A stretch of DNA of 64,000 nucleotides from Spirodela intermedia. Its lineage: Eukaryota; Streptophyta; Magnoliopsida; Alismatales; Araceae. Numbering within the stretch: the first letter of the stretch is position 1; each line of letters opens with the position of its first letter. Below are positions 1 to 12,547 of this stretch, one piece after another. The notes beneath the pieces are model-generated. The model was not told the DNA's origin and did not search any database. It worked only from the letters and a program-made list of their open reading frames with translations. The stretch is from positions 1,245,001-1,309,000 of the forward strand of contig LR746266.1 in the NCBI GenBank assembly GCA_902729315.2. The letters run 5' to 3'. A program made the position numbers and the translations under genes.

Positions 1-12
1 TTTTTTTCTCAG

Positions 13-3000
13 GTTCATGGTAATGTCTGTTTGTCCAGTGTTGTTGTCACTCAAACGCTGGACTGGAAGCTGCACGCATTTGATGTCCTATCAGAATTTG
101 AGGTGAACAGTGAAGCTGGCACTAGTGCAATGCTGGTAATCTCTTTTTTTCGATTTTTTGTAGCTTCTTGCTTTAACTTCTGTTTTGAGAATAGTGGATT
201 TCATGTAATTGGGTTCATGTGGATCTTCAATGAATTGACCACGTAATGTTGTGTTTCTTAAGAGCTCATCACCATAATTATAATTCTGACACATCTTTGA
301 TTCTCATGGCAGCTCAAGTATGTAATTTCTTCGATAATATGCTAAAAGCCAATCCTTTGTCAGCGCTATTATCATTGGAAAAAATAATCTGTGCTAAGGA
401 TGAAGCACTTGGTATTTTCATTGTTGTCAGAATGTAACGGTTTATTAGGTGATTTATTTCAGTCAGAAGAAATACCTCACACCATTATCTGACCTTGAAT
501 TCAGGTGACACCTCTGCTGATTAAAACAATTACTGATCGCTTTGTGGAGACTAGTCGTATAGAATTGTGGTTCAAAAACACCCTTACATGGTCAGGTTAG
601 ATGTAATGCCAGTTTGCCAGGCCTGTTACTCTGTTTCCGAAGTTGACCTGCCAAACGGGTTTGATAGAGTTCACTACTAAGATTAGATTTCAGTCATTTA
701 TCCTGCTTCCTGTTAGTTGAAGAATAGATAATTTAAGAAAAACAAAATTATAGCTTGCTTGCATTCTATGGTGTTTATAGTTTTTCTACTTAGCAATGAC
801 TAGCTTTTGTTTGATTGTTCGAGTAGGGTTTCTTGATGAAATGATTTGATGGGCATTCTTTCTCATATTTCATGCAGCAATTCGAATGGTTGATTGGAAC
901 ACAATATAAACCCATGGAGTTGTTAAAGTCAGACTGGCAAACAATCAGAAAATCCCCTCCATGGGCAATTGACTCATGGGGATTAGGTGAGTTTCTGGCT
1001 GCTAGTAGCTCTTGGGTCGTCATGTTAATGCTTTAATGAAGTGTCCCATATTGCAGTGATGTAGACAGTTGTCACCTATTTTTTACACTAATTCCATGAT
1101 GAATCTCACTCTTCCGCCATGACCAATTTTTTGTTAATACATGAATTGTTGTGTTTTTTTTTTCTAACACATGGGCTCCTGACTCCCTCATTTGAAGATA
1201 CTGGATAATATGGCTAGTGTTGGACACGATTTATCATGCCAGATACACTCTTTTGTATCACTGTCTTTGTCTGAAAAGTGACTGATGATACTTGAATGTC
1301 AGAACACGAATCGATGATGAATTGATACTGTTGTTTTGGTTATATCCAGGTAGAAGTTAGAATTTCAGTTAGGCAAATGAAGCAGAGAAGGAATCTTAGA
1401 AAAAAAAGCCTATGTACAGAAAATGGATACAAATAAAAGGAAGTGGCGAAATATCAAGTGTTACATCTCAATGATATGTATTTTAGACATCTGAACATTC
1501 TGGGCGGTTGGTCGTAGAGAATATATTCTCAATGGCTTCAGCAGTTCCATTTTCTCACAGTTAGTGTCAGATAACTGTGCAATAATTTTTTTTCTAGCCT
1601 TTCACTTGTCTCAAGACTTCTTCCATGCCTTTTTTCCTTTTGTTTTAGAGTAAAATCAATTAAATTGATAGCAAGTGTAACTTGCCTTGTACACTTTCCA
1701 CAGATGTTTTGATTGACGGAAGTTAACTTTTAAATCTACACTTTCTTGGAAAATATGATATCTTAACCTATGATTCCCTGCATTGCGATCAGGATTGCAC
1801 ATCCAAGATCCACTTCTAATGTTGTGTGAGAACCTTTGATACTTTACAGAGCAATTATCTACTCGAGGGGAAATTTGACCCCCGTTAGGTGGTTAAAGTT
1901 TTGTTGGCTCTCATAGCAGCCTTTTGTAGTTATTATCGACAAAGTTGCTCGGATTCAGTCGTCAAAAACTTGCCTTATTGGCCAATGTTCTCTCTGAACT
2001 TTTTCCATTCTTGCCGGTATATACTTGAACCTTCTTTGTATCTTTCAACAGATGTTGATGTCTTGGCCTTCTTTAAAACGTCTAGATTCTTAACTGTACT
2101 CTTACATCCGCATTCTCGTCGGTTTTATCTTCCCGAATCTTGCCAAAACCAGTTTTTAAATCTATGCCTGATCGCACCTCCTCGGTTGAATAGCAGAATC
2201 TGAAACTGCTCTCACACCCATGCAAGTTTCCACTGTGTCTGCCACTCCAACACCTAGCTCAACGTTACGAACATATTGGTTGTTGCAGAAAGTCTCGAGT
2301 ATTTTTCCTGAAAACAGTCACAGACACAGAGTCTTGATCATCAACCATTCTCATGCACTTTATGAACATCCTTGAAGGAACAAATACCTAGTGATCTTTT
2401 TTTCCTTTTCTCTCCTTTCAGACCCTCCTTTAAGCAATTAAACAAATCTTTTGCCTTATGTTTGTGCTGACTATATAGACCGTCTAAAACTTCAATTTGA
2501 GGGCCGCATGAATCTTTTTAAGCAATCAATTGGTAAATTTGTTCGTTAATTATTACTACTTCGTGCAACTGTTTTCGTTCTTGCTTTTAGTATGGGTTTC
2601 ATTGTCACAAAAACTCTTACTAGCTTTATTTTATTTTCTCAGGTTGTTTAATTTATGAACTCTTTTCTGGCTTGAAGTTGGCCAAAACTGAGGATTTGCG
2701 TAACATTGCCTCTATACCAAAGGTTGGTACTTCCATCTGTCAGCGGCATTTTTTGGTTTTTTCCCTTTGCTTTTATATTATATGCGTTGCATTAGATAAG
2801 CTAAACTCTCGTTGAACTGTCTAGAGTATCATCAACAGTGTCAGGTGACCATTACAAAAGCAGATTCTACTCATTTGCGGGCCTCCTTTCTTGATTTGTA
2901 CAGGAAAATCCTTTGGCCAAACCTTTTGTACTGCTTTCCTCATGCTCACCATCAGATTGGATTATCTGTCTCACTATTAATTTTATCCCCAATTCTTTTT

Positions 3001-6000
3001 CCTTTAACCTTGCTTATTACAGTGAGACGTCAATCAATTTAATCAATCATATTCAAAATTTTCCTTCTGAATGGTTTATTGCCTTCAAAATCGTATGCTT
3101 GCATTCCATTTGAGCGCAGAGATGTCAGTTAAATTAGTACAAGCTGTCAGGTTGAACTGAGCGGAGTAAAATATTAGCATGGCTTCACTGGTTGCATGTT
3201 TTGAACGTTTAAGTACTATATTTTTCAAAAACATCAATGAAGATTTCGTTTTAAATGAGTCGCAAAACTAGTAGGTAGTCCATTCCATGTAATTGTTATG
3301 ATATATGCCTCTCAAAATATTTGCTTAATGGGCCTTTTCATTTCAACAAAGTCTTTGCTTAATAGCCCGGTCTGTCAATCCATTCTTGATTGGTGTTTGG
3401 CATCATTTCAGTGAGTTGAGCTCATTCAATAGGTTTTTCCGTGTATCCTTGAAGCAATTTTATATTTTCACTAATTCTGTCAAGAAGTTCCGTGCATTGA
3501 TATTTTTTTTCCACCTTGTTTTCTTATAGTCTTTGCTTCCAGACTATCAGAGGCTCTTGAGCTCCACTCCTTCTCGAAGGTTAAACCCTGCAAAGCTCAT
3601 AGATAACAGTGGTGAGTTCCCCTAGTTTTTTTTCTTTAAACTCCACTGAGGGAGCAATTAGTTGGAATATGGAATAACGTTTTAATTTTTTCTCTATAAT
3701 TATTTTATTTTCATGAGGTGAGAAATGTAGTCTTAGTGAGGCCTTATGATTAAAAAAATCAAGATCAAGGACTGAGTTTGGATCCCATAATCCTTTTTAT
3801 GATCCACAGTGGAGCTTAAATCATTTAAATTATAATACGAAAAGGAACAGAGATGAGGAAAGAGTAAAATGGCGGAAGAGATGATCAGGAACAACAATGT
3901 GTAGCAGAAGGAATCCTCCTCAAGCAACACAGGCATTGGCAAGGAACAGCCCCTTCTATCTGCCCCCCCTTTTTTTAGCTGTGCGATTTAGGCAGGAATA
4001 TATATTAGACAAAACTATCTTTTTGAAGAGCAGAATCAATAAATTTATTCAATGTATTTTTTTTAAAATGTATAAAAACTGCCTTTTAAAATAAAAATAA
4101 TCCAAGAAAGCCACTAAATAAAAGAACATACCATGAACTCAACCTTCCAGAGGTAGACATCTCAGTTGCCTTTAATGTAAAAGAATATTGCTCCATCCCA
4201 GTTTTAAGATGCCCAACGTGATAAATTTATTCTTGATTTTGTTGAAAAAACAAAAAGGCAACGGAGAAATTTATTTTCTTTTAAAAAGAGCAAGGAATTT
4301 ATATTCAGGGCAAATTTGTGTGGTAATTTAGTGTTTTGAAAGCAGATAGTACCCATTTCAGAAGTAACATAGAAATAGCATCATCCCTAACCACTATCAG
4401 ATAAATGGAGAGTGTCGGACTAGTCTCAAGGAGGTGTTGAATGTTGGCTGGCATGGAAACAAAAGAAATGTATATGAGTTTTCCAGCTGTAGCACCAAAT
4501 GTTTTGTTTTGTTTCTGTTTCATTAGACGTGGTTGGCATTCTCATTGACACATTTCCCATCTTTCCCCTTTTCAATAATTTTGGCATTTTCTCTATTTGA
4601 AATTTTTGTGTAGTGTAACATAAATAATAGTGAGTTCAATTTCATTTTCTGTACTTTCTTATATTGTATGTAATTTCATTAAGAAAACTTGTATTGTTCT
4701 ATTCTTCTGACAATATAAGCATCTTATTGGCAGAATATTTTCATAATAAGCTAGTGGAAACTATACAGTTTATGGAAATTCTTAATCTAAAAGATAGTGT
4801 TGAGAAAGATTCCTTCTTCCGCAAGCTCCCAAACTTAGCAGAACAGCTTCCTCGGCCAATTGTTCTGAGAAAGGTAATTTGGTGTATGTTGTATTATTTG
4901 GGTACTTTTCATCCACATGGTCAAATGGTGACACTAGATTTTCTCTACTTATTTACAGTTGTTGCCACTATTGTCATCCTCCCTTGAGTTTGGTTCAGCT
5001 GCAGCTCCTGCTTTAACTGCTCTGTTGAAAATGGGTTCTTGGCTCCCAGCGGATGAATTCAGCGCCAAGGTTGCACATTTTTTTCTTTTCTAATGGCATC
5101 TGATTTTTATTTTTTAATCTCTCTTTAGTTTTGAAGGTTGTTCATCTAACAACCTTCCTTTTTCCTCGTACTTAACTTTTCCTTTGTCTCACATGTTCAT
5201 TCTCTTCCTTAGATTCTGCCTACCATTGTTAAACTTTTTGCTTCCAATGATCGAGCTATTCGAGTTGGACTCCTTCAACATTTAGATCAGTTTGGAGAGT
5301 CATTGTCGGCTCAGATTGTTGATGAGCAAGTGCGTGATCACTTCCAAACTCTATTTTACAGCATTCAATTCTATACATATTTTCAGTCTTAGTTTGATAT
5401 GGTGGTTTCATTTTGGTGAAAAAAGGAACTTTCTAATTTTTTTCATGTTGTGTATCATTAGGTTTTCCCTCATGTGGCCACTGGCTTCTCTGACAGTTCT
5501 GCCTTTCTCCGTGAACTCACACTGAAGTCAATGCTCATTTTGGCGCCTAAGGTACATTTGTCCCAGTATGCTTATTTGTGAAGAGTTTACTAGTTGAACA
5601 ATTTTCTTTTAATGCGGCTTTCAACCGAATTGATTGTAGTATATTTAGTACATGATTGTTATATCCTCGAATGACTTTCATAATGCATACATGAAAGACA
5701 AGAAAACCGGTGGATTAATGGATACGGGTTGGGATCTTATTGGACTGAATTGTTGCTTTGACTAAATTCTTTTGGTTTCTGGTTTGTGCCATGCAGTTGT
5801 CTCAACGGACCATGTCAGGATCGTTATTGAAATACCTTTCCAAGTTGCAGGTTTTTTCCATTTTCTTTGTATCATTATAATTCTCATCTGTTGTGGCTGT
5901 TCAGATCCTATTACTTTTAAAAAATAATTTTGATCTTCGCCTGTAATGTCATTCAGGTGGATGAAGAGCCCGCAATCAGAACAAACACAACAATCTTACT

Positions 6001-8187
6001 TGGGAATATCGCCAGTCACCTGAACGAGGGGGTTAGTATAATTATACGTCGAAGCCATAATTATAATTTTCATTTATTGATTTAATAATTCTCATAGTAG
6101 TGCTCGAACCAATGTGTTATGCTTTGTTATTCACATATCCATATAGTTACATCGCATCAGCTTAGAGTATTCTAAAAAATGTGTCATAAACCCATCAACA
6201 TATATGAGACGCTCAAATCTCATGTAAAGAATCACACACATAAGTAGACAAAAAGTTTGTGCTCTTTCTGTAACAAGTTTAACTGTAGAATATGCTTGTG
6301 TGTTTCAGACGAGGAAGAGGGTTCTAATTAATGCATTTACCGTCCGTGCATTGCGGGATACCTTCTCTCCAGCCCGGGCTGCAGGTATGTTGAAATTTTC
6401 CTCTTCTTTTAATCCGTGATTTGGCAGTTGGCATTTGCCCGAATATATCTGTGTTGATAATCACTGCTTTATAAATCTAATATTTGTGCATTTACGTGTT
6501 TGACTTTGGATTTTTAATCCTGGTGGAGTATTTATTCTCGCCCAATCTTGGCTTAGTTATGCCCGTTCCTTTCTCCCTCTCTGTCCTTTTTGCAGGGGTT
6601 ATGGCTTTGACTGCCACTTGTTCGTATTATGACATGACCGAGATTGCTGCTCGTATATTGCCAAGCATTGTTGTCCTTATTATTGATCCAGACAGGTAAA
6701 TTCGCGAATTAACTTGTAAATATATATATATGCAGTGTAATACATGCATTGTACTGTGTATATTCGTATATAACATCTTTATTCAATTACCCAGTAGAGA
6801 ATTTATTAGGGTTTTCAATACCCAGTAGATTTTTTATTTCGTCAATTATCCAAAATAATTTAATGAATATGTTATGATGTTTTGTTCTGATGGAATTTCT
6901 TCGAAAATTGAAGTTATAATATCCCATCCTCCTGTTTTCAAGGGAAGAAAGCTGAACTCCTTGTCATACAAATAGGCTAATATAATGAATGATAGCTTTG
7001 CTTTTGATCACCAGCTTTTCTGCAGGGATTTTATTATATTCCCCTCTTTGGGATGATTATTGCGAACGCCGTGGATGGTTTTTCGCTTGACAGATTCTGA
7101 ACTTGCTTCTTTCATCATATTCTCTTTCGGTCCCCTCGTCTTGCCCATCTAATCCTGTCTGTTTATGAACATTCATTGCACTTTCTTGTGTCGTTATTCA
7201 TGTTTCTTGCACTGACAGAGTTGCAGTTACTGAGGTTCATGGGCTTTTTTTTTCTACCTGTAGTGACGTAAGAACAAAGGCGCTCCAAGCTATTGACCAA
7301 TTTTTGCAGATATCAAAGCAGTATCATGAGAAGGTATGCAAATTTCATGCGCATTTATTGCAAATTCATCGATAAACTTTGTGAATTATATTCTTGCTTC
7401 TGCTTTTCCCCAAATAGTAAGTTCAGCTTTCTCACTTGTTCCATATGTCACATGGAGGTATCTTATTCTCATTTATATCTTTGCTTTTTTATGGGGGGGG
7501 ATTTTCTTGAATTGTGAAGGTTGGCTGTGAAAATTTCAGCCCATAACGGAACCATCTATAGCTGATGATTGGAAACGTTTTCTTTATTCGTCTGCCCATT
7601 TTAGCTGTAGGCTTGCCCCCCATGTTGACTCTCCCCAGTCGGGCCCTTCATGATCTGGTGACAAGATAACGCTAGAACAAGGTCAACCCCTGGTGCTGTG
7701 GGACCTGGCAGAAGCCTCGCTCCTGGCTGAATTTGACCTAATAATTAATATTTTGAATTACTTCGGTTAGGTAGAACACTTGGAAATGTGCTCATTTATG
7801 AGTAGAAATCCAAGTTCAGCCAGCGTAGGAGCTGGGCGTTCGGATTGAGTCAAATGGGAAAAGTCAAAGTTGTGTGCCAGTTGATGGTGCCTGACAGGGG
7901 ACCTGGGGGGTTCACCCACCTAGAAAACGCAGGGAAAACAGGAACGACCATGGAAGAGGTCAGAATCCACGCAGGAGCAAGAGGCCGTTGACCATGGTTT
8001 TATCTGACCTGGTGCAGTTCGTGTGAGAAAGCTTGGGGGAGAGAGAATGAGATATATATATATCTTGCAATCTCATCATTGGCTGTTTCTTGGGGAGGCA
8101 ATGGAGCAGGCCTTTGACCGTTCTTCTTTGTTTGATTTCACTGCCACTTACTGTTCCTCTCAGATCTCAATTCATGATCTTGACCAT

Positions 8188-8233
<46 letters not shown>

Positions 8234-9754
8234 TCTCTCTCTGTGCTCTTGTTATCTCCACGTAGATGAATTCTGGAGATTCCCACGAGGCCTCTGCTGC
8301 TGGAGCCACACTCATAACTGGGAACGCCAGTCTCTTGGGGTAAGAATGAAATTTCTGCCGTACTCCTTTTAGAAAAACGATTTTAAAAAATTATTTCAAT
8401 ATATATATATATATATTGGATTTAATCCATTTAGTTTTATTAAATGTGGACCGTACTGGGAAATTACAGCTGGGCCATGAGCTCGTTAACTTTGAAGGGA
8501 AAACCCTCTGAGCATGCCCCGGTGGCTTCTATGAACTCCGAGACCCCTGTGGCTCCAGCTACTTCCGATGCCAGCTCAGGTACACGATCTCTGACTACCT
8601 CACCTATTCCTTGTTTGGTAAATTGACCGTCAGTTGTTCAGTTAAATCGTTATTTCACTTACTTTAATGGGGGAAATGCGGTGGAGCCATTAGCACTAAG
8701 TCAACGAGTTCTGAGCTCCCTTGCCGTTGTTGACGCTCGACCTCACATAATCCGGCCTCCTTTGACCACATCATTGCCGTTGTTGCTGGCTCTTCCGGTC
8801 TTCACTTCACCCTCCTCCTCATGTTCCCGTCCATAGTCAACGCCTTCAATCTTCCTGCGTTGTTAATAAATAGTCAACCTCTGTTGTCGACCACGTTTCG
8901 TGCCCAGTGTCTTCAGTTATTTCAACCAGCAAGCACGATGACGACCTAAATTCTCCCAGTCTTCCCCCTAAATTCTCCTATGTAAGCAGCACAAGTCAAC
9001 GCCTTTGACCTTCCATCCCTGCAGCCAAGTTCACACAGAATGCCGGCGGCGTTGACTACACAGACCACCCCCCCGCCCCACCCTCCCCGACATCCACCGA
9101 CGGCTGGGGGGAAGTCGACCATGGGGCCCTCCGCGAAGACCGCGAAGAGAGCGACAAGGAAGGATGGGACGACGTTGACCCCCTCGAGGAGCTCGAGCCC
9201 GCTCTTCCTACCTCCGCCGCCATATCCGCCGCCCAGAAGCGGCCCGTGATCAACGCCAAGCCCCCAGGTAAGTCAACCCCTCTTCCCCGAATCTTGGAAC
9301 ACAAATAGAAACCTTAACCAGACCATAATCGGAAAAAAAATAATCTCCTGTTGTGTCGGTCCTCCCAGCGGCGAGCTCTGCGCGGCCGAAGCCGAGGGCG
9401 GCGCCAACTTCGTCGGCGTTGGAGGAAGATGACGACCCGTGGGCCGCCGTGGCGGCGCCACCCAAACCGGCGGTGAGATCGGCTGAGGACGACCCGTGGG
9501 CTTCCATTGCAGTGCCGGCGCCGAGAACGAAGACGAAGCCTCTGACGAGCGGCGCGAGGGCTTCTGCCCCTGCCGCCGCCGCCGCCACCACTTCCGCCGC
9601 CGTCGACGACGGCGACCCATGGGCCGCCATCGCAGCCCCGCCGCCGACCACCAGGGCCAAGCCCTTGGCTCTCGGAAGGGGAAGAGCGAAGGCGGCACCC
9701 ACCGCCAAGCTGGGCGCCCAGCGAATTGACCGGAGCTCCTCCTCTGGGCTGTGA
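13..9754 (+). CDS. SCYL1: SCY1-like (SCYL1/CTEXP-type) pseudokinase, 3' part, 17 exons
   Basis: Exons: 13-135, 878-986, 2643-2722, 3530-3611, 4734-4873, 4959-5069, 5213-5329, 5462-5551, 5797-5850, 5957-6031, 6309-6384, 6596-6695, 7264-7333, 8266-8339, 8470-8579, 9025-9267, 9369-9754. All have GT-AG borders and matching phases; together they encode 679 residues plus the TGA stop. The 5' exons are outside the window. The first exon holds the end of the kinase-like domain, with HGN where an active kinase has HRD (bases 16-24), so the protein is a pseudokinase. Exons 5-13 encode the helical HEAT-like repeats (for example LPTIVKLFASNDRAIRVGL). The tail is acidic and proline/alanine-rich and carries three DPW motifs. 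The family acts in Golgi/ER trafficking and in cytoplasmic tRNA export. The two last exons are much GC-richer than the rest. Family assignment is firm; individual borders are predicted. Confidence 0.93.
8192..8242 (+). repeat. CT microsatellite just upstream of an acceptor site
   Basis: A nearly pure CT run lies in the intron of the SCYL1-like gene and ends 23 bases before the AG at 8264-8265. It is placed where the polypyrimidine tract of that intron must be. Confidence 0.95.
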
Positions 9755-11025
9755 AAGGAGGTGGAGGAGATATCCTTCTTCCGGGTTGGCCTTCTGTAAC
9801 ATTCTTTCATTAATATTGAATAATAATGCCCAGTGTATCCTCCCTATCCTGCCCCCTTCATGCGCTCTGTAATTCGACTGTTCTTCCTCAATCTCAGTGC
9901 TTGTTCTTACTCTGACCTTGCCAATCTCTCTGCTTTTGTTTTTGTCCCTGTTTGAAGGAAATTGTCAAAGGGGGTACAAATATCCTCTCATTTTAGATCC
10001 AATTTTCGGATCTGTCGGTGATCCCGTTGACTCTTCCCATCTAATCGGAATCATCGTATCTGCCATCTTGGTCTTAATATGCATCATAAAGACTGGGATT
10101 TGAATGCACAGCTGCTGGTTCATCAAAACCGCCACAGAAATGCGCATAATTGACGGTAGTCCTCCCTCACTGTTCTGGGCATCCTCAGAGAAACTCGTGG
10201 TGATTTCTTCCGATCGTCATATCAAACGCTTCGTAATCGTATTTGTTAGATCATTTCTGAAAAAAAAGGACGGCGAATATTGGAATCTGATAGAAACTAA
10301 TAGTCTACAATCAGACTCCCATGGCGAAGCTGGGCACGTATGAAATATTAGGGCAACGGAAATCCGGATTTCGATCCGAATGAGGAAAGATTGGGGGGGG
10401 GGAAGCTGTTGGGATACGATTGATGTCACGGGAAAGCCAAACTCGAAGCTCACGAGAGTAGAAACAGAGCTTAAGTATTAGTATTCCGTTTCTATTTTGG
10501 GGAAGAGAGGTAGGAATGGGAGCCATCAGACGCCCCAATACACGGCGGAAAGCCGCCCGTCAAGCCTTCTTCCCCGAGCTACGCCACAGAACAGGGATAT
10601 AGAACACAGCAGAGTAGACCATTCCGCAATTCTCAGCAAGAACAAAAAAACCTAGGAGAATCAGGAAACCAGAACTAGATTAACCCTAGACAAGCGCATT
10701 GTGGGTCAATTCCAGGCCCGCAGATCAAAGCCCCTAGGGGCATCAAAGCGGGCAGACATTGAGACCAGGCGATCGATCTCCGTGCACACTACCATGCTTC
10801 CTTCATAATCTTAGTCCAGAGCATCGGCTTATTGTGCACAGCATCAAGAACAGAAAAAAAAATCAGGGATCACGAGATCTGAGGAGTCGACAGCAGAATA
10901 TAATCAACAGCAGCTACAGTATGGATATCAGGAAGAATAGGAGACGATGACGAGGATCTCCGCCAGCGTTCCAGTCACCGAGAACGAGTAGCCCTCACCC
11001 GAAGAGCGGCGACGAAGGAGATGGG
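9755..11025 (-). other. 3' flank of SCYL1-like gene and possible transcript from the telo-box promoter
   Basis: The SCYL1-like 3' untranslated region probably ends near 9810-9850, where AT-rich AATAAT-like signals occur. From about 11033 down to 10200 the minus strand should be transcribed from the telo-box/TATA promoter. It shows a GC-rich leader, a likely donor (GTGAGG) at about 10995, and several CTAG/CAG acceptors. No open frame on either strand resembles a known protein; the longest minus-strand frames (75-78 codons) have no recognisable motif. It could be a noncoding RNA, a small-RNA host gene, or the leader of a gene I did not recognise. Confidence 0.35.
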
Positions 11026-11282
11026 AAACCCTAACTGCTCGGAGTCGCAGATGTTCCCGTAGTTTATAGAGGCTCCTTTGATCATCATAAACCCTAAAAT
11101 GCCCCAATAATTATAACATGACGAACTGATCCCTTCTACGCGGCGACGGATGGGCTTCGATCTGACGGCTCAGACTGCGAACCAGTGTAAGCTCCAAAAC
11201 GGCAACCCAGGAGCACCGCTTGATGTCAAATGGGCCAATCTATAATGGGCCTCATCAAGCCCAGCTATCTTTACACGGCCCA
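11026..11282 (-). promoter_or_regulatory. Housekeeping-type promoter: site II cluster, two telo-boxes and TATA box
   Basis: Reading toward lower coordinates there are four site II elements (TGGGCC/T at 11277-11282, 11258-11263, 11246-11251, 11231-11236, either orientation), then a telo-box (AAACCCTAAAA, 11089-11099), a TATA element (11063-11070, TCTATAAA on the minus strand) and a second telo-box (11026-11034) at the expected start region. Site II plus telo-box is the known architecture of plant ribosomal-protein and other growth-linked promoters. Direction is inferred from the order and from the TATA strand. Confidence 0.65.
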
Positions 11283-11424
11283 GATGTACCCACGTCCTCA
11301 TAATTCTTCCCATACCCAGAGAGAGCGATAGGCTGTCACGTGAGCATTACCTGTCTGAGGAGTCGAATGAGGAAAAACCGGCTCCATTTTTTGATTTGTA
11401 ATTAAATTTTTCGTTTTTTAAACA

Positions 11425-11498
11425 GGCCTATTAGCTCAGTTGGTTAGAGCGTCGTGCTAATAACGCGAAGGTCGCAGGTTCGAGACCTGCATGGGCCA
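11425..11498 (+). tRNA. tRNA-Ile (anticodon AAU)
   Basis: A complete intronless cloverleaf of 74 bases. The acceptor stem GGCCTAT pairs with ATGGGCC (one G-T pair) and is followed by discriminator A. The D arm contains TAGCTCAGTTGG, the anticodon loop CTAATAA gives AAT, and the T arm contains the GGTTCGAGACC box B. Internal A and B boxes are intact, so it should be a functional Pol III gene decoding AUU and, after inosine modification, AUC. CCA is not encoded. Confidence 0.97.
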
Positions 11499-11952
11499 AA
11501 GACCAACTCAAGCGTTGACCTTTTCTTACTCTTGTGTAATAAGGGAAGCCTGTTTGTTTGATCATCCACTAAAAGTCCAAGCCTGTGCGGAAAATTTCGA
11601 CAGAGAAAGAAGAGGGATTGTGGGGGGGGGGGAGAAAACCCGGCAGCGGACGTGGGTAATCTCGTCAGAAAATCACGGCCGTAGAAAGAAAGCATCGACA
11701 TGCGGTTGTACAGAGCAGGAGGGAGAAGGAGAGGAAGGTCCCTTGTTTTAGTCGGAGTCAGTGGGTCAATCACATCGGTCTCTGTGTATTTACAGAATGT
11801 TCGAATTATTCATATTTATAAAATATAAAAAAAAAGTCGGACGCCGCCGCCGCCGCCGCAGCAGCAGGAGCAGGAGCAGCGTCTTTGAGACTCTACTACT
11901 TCAGGCTTGTCCGTCCCACTCGGTACCGCATCAGCGATGGCCGTGCCATGAA
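11499..11952. other. Intergenic, no gene seen
   Basis: After the tRNA there is purine-rich DNA with a G8 run near 11621-11630 and a GCC/CAG-rich patch near 11836-11880. Short frames here have no recognisable product. Confidence 0.5.
11521..11524 (+). terminator. Pol III terminator of tRNA-Ile
   Basis: The first T4 run, 22 bases after the tRNA 3' end, fits the normal Pol III stop signal. Confidence 0.75.
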
Positions 11953-11953
11953 G

Positions 11954-11985
<32 letters not shown>

Positions 11986-12003
11986 ACAGAAGAAGAAGAA
12001 AGG
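11953..12003 (+). repeat. CAG/CAA then AAG trinucleotide repeat
   Basis: About a dozen CAG or CAA triplets are followed by AAG triplets. In one frame this would read as polyglutamine then lysine, but no gene context supports translation. Confidence 0.9.
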
Positions 12004-12113
12004 AAAAGGTCTGCTTCAAGCAGCCACCTTATGTACGACGAAGGGAAAGGTCATAACATACCCCATGCGCGGAGACACATTCAGTCTGCACTCCTCCACG
12101 CACCCACCTATGA

Positions 12114-12355
12114 GCCGCAACAGGAAGAAGGAACTACTAACATTAGAAAGAGAGAGAGAGAGAGAGAGAGGTTAACTGCAAATTCTAGAAAGAGAAACAA
12201 GCGGGTGCATTCTTTGAACAGTAGTGAGCTGGCCCAATGAACCACAACAGGAAGAACTACTAACATTAGAGAGAGAGAGAGAGAGAGTTGAACAGCAAAA
12301 TCTAGAAAGAGAAACTAGCGGGTGCATTCTTTGAATAGCAGTCAGTCGGCCCAGT
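12114..12355. repeat. Tandem duplication, two copies of about 120 bp, each with a GA microsatellite
   Basis: Copy 1 begins near 12114 and copy 2 near 12241. Both run in the order CAACAGGAAGAA, ACTACTAACATTAGA, a GA run of different length, TCTAGAAAGAGAAAC, then GCGGGTGCATTCTTTGAA, and end in GGCCCA. Copies differ by a few substitutions and by GA length. Confidence 0.9.
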
Positions 12356-12480
12356 AGGGCCCATTCTCTGGAGAACGTCTTAGTGATAACGCCACGCTAT
12401 TTACCCCTTGTCTCTCGCAAATAGATCCGTCGAAGATTACTAACCACAAGAGCCGATCAACGGCAGGACAAACTAAGCAA

Positions 12481-12507
12481 GATAGAGATAGAGATAGAGA
12501 TAGAGAT

Positions 12508-12543
<36 letters not shown>
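12481..12543 (+). repeat. GATAGA repeat grading into GA repeat
   Basis: Seven or so GATAGA units pass directly into a pure GA run, a typical compound microsatellite. Confidence 0.95.

Positions 12544-12547
<4 letters not shown>

Noticed and set aside
9250-9810. Minus-strand frames of up to 186 codons
   Set aside because: They are the reverse complement of the GC-rich last exon of the SCYL1-like gene.
11026-11099. CCCTAAA motifs as interstitial telomere repeat
   Set aside because: Only two isolated copies, correctly placed around a TATA box; they fit telo-box promoter elements.
11953-12003. CAG repeat as a polyglutamine-coding exon
   Set aside because: All flanking frames are short or repeat-derived and no neighbouring exon can be joined to it.
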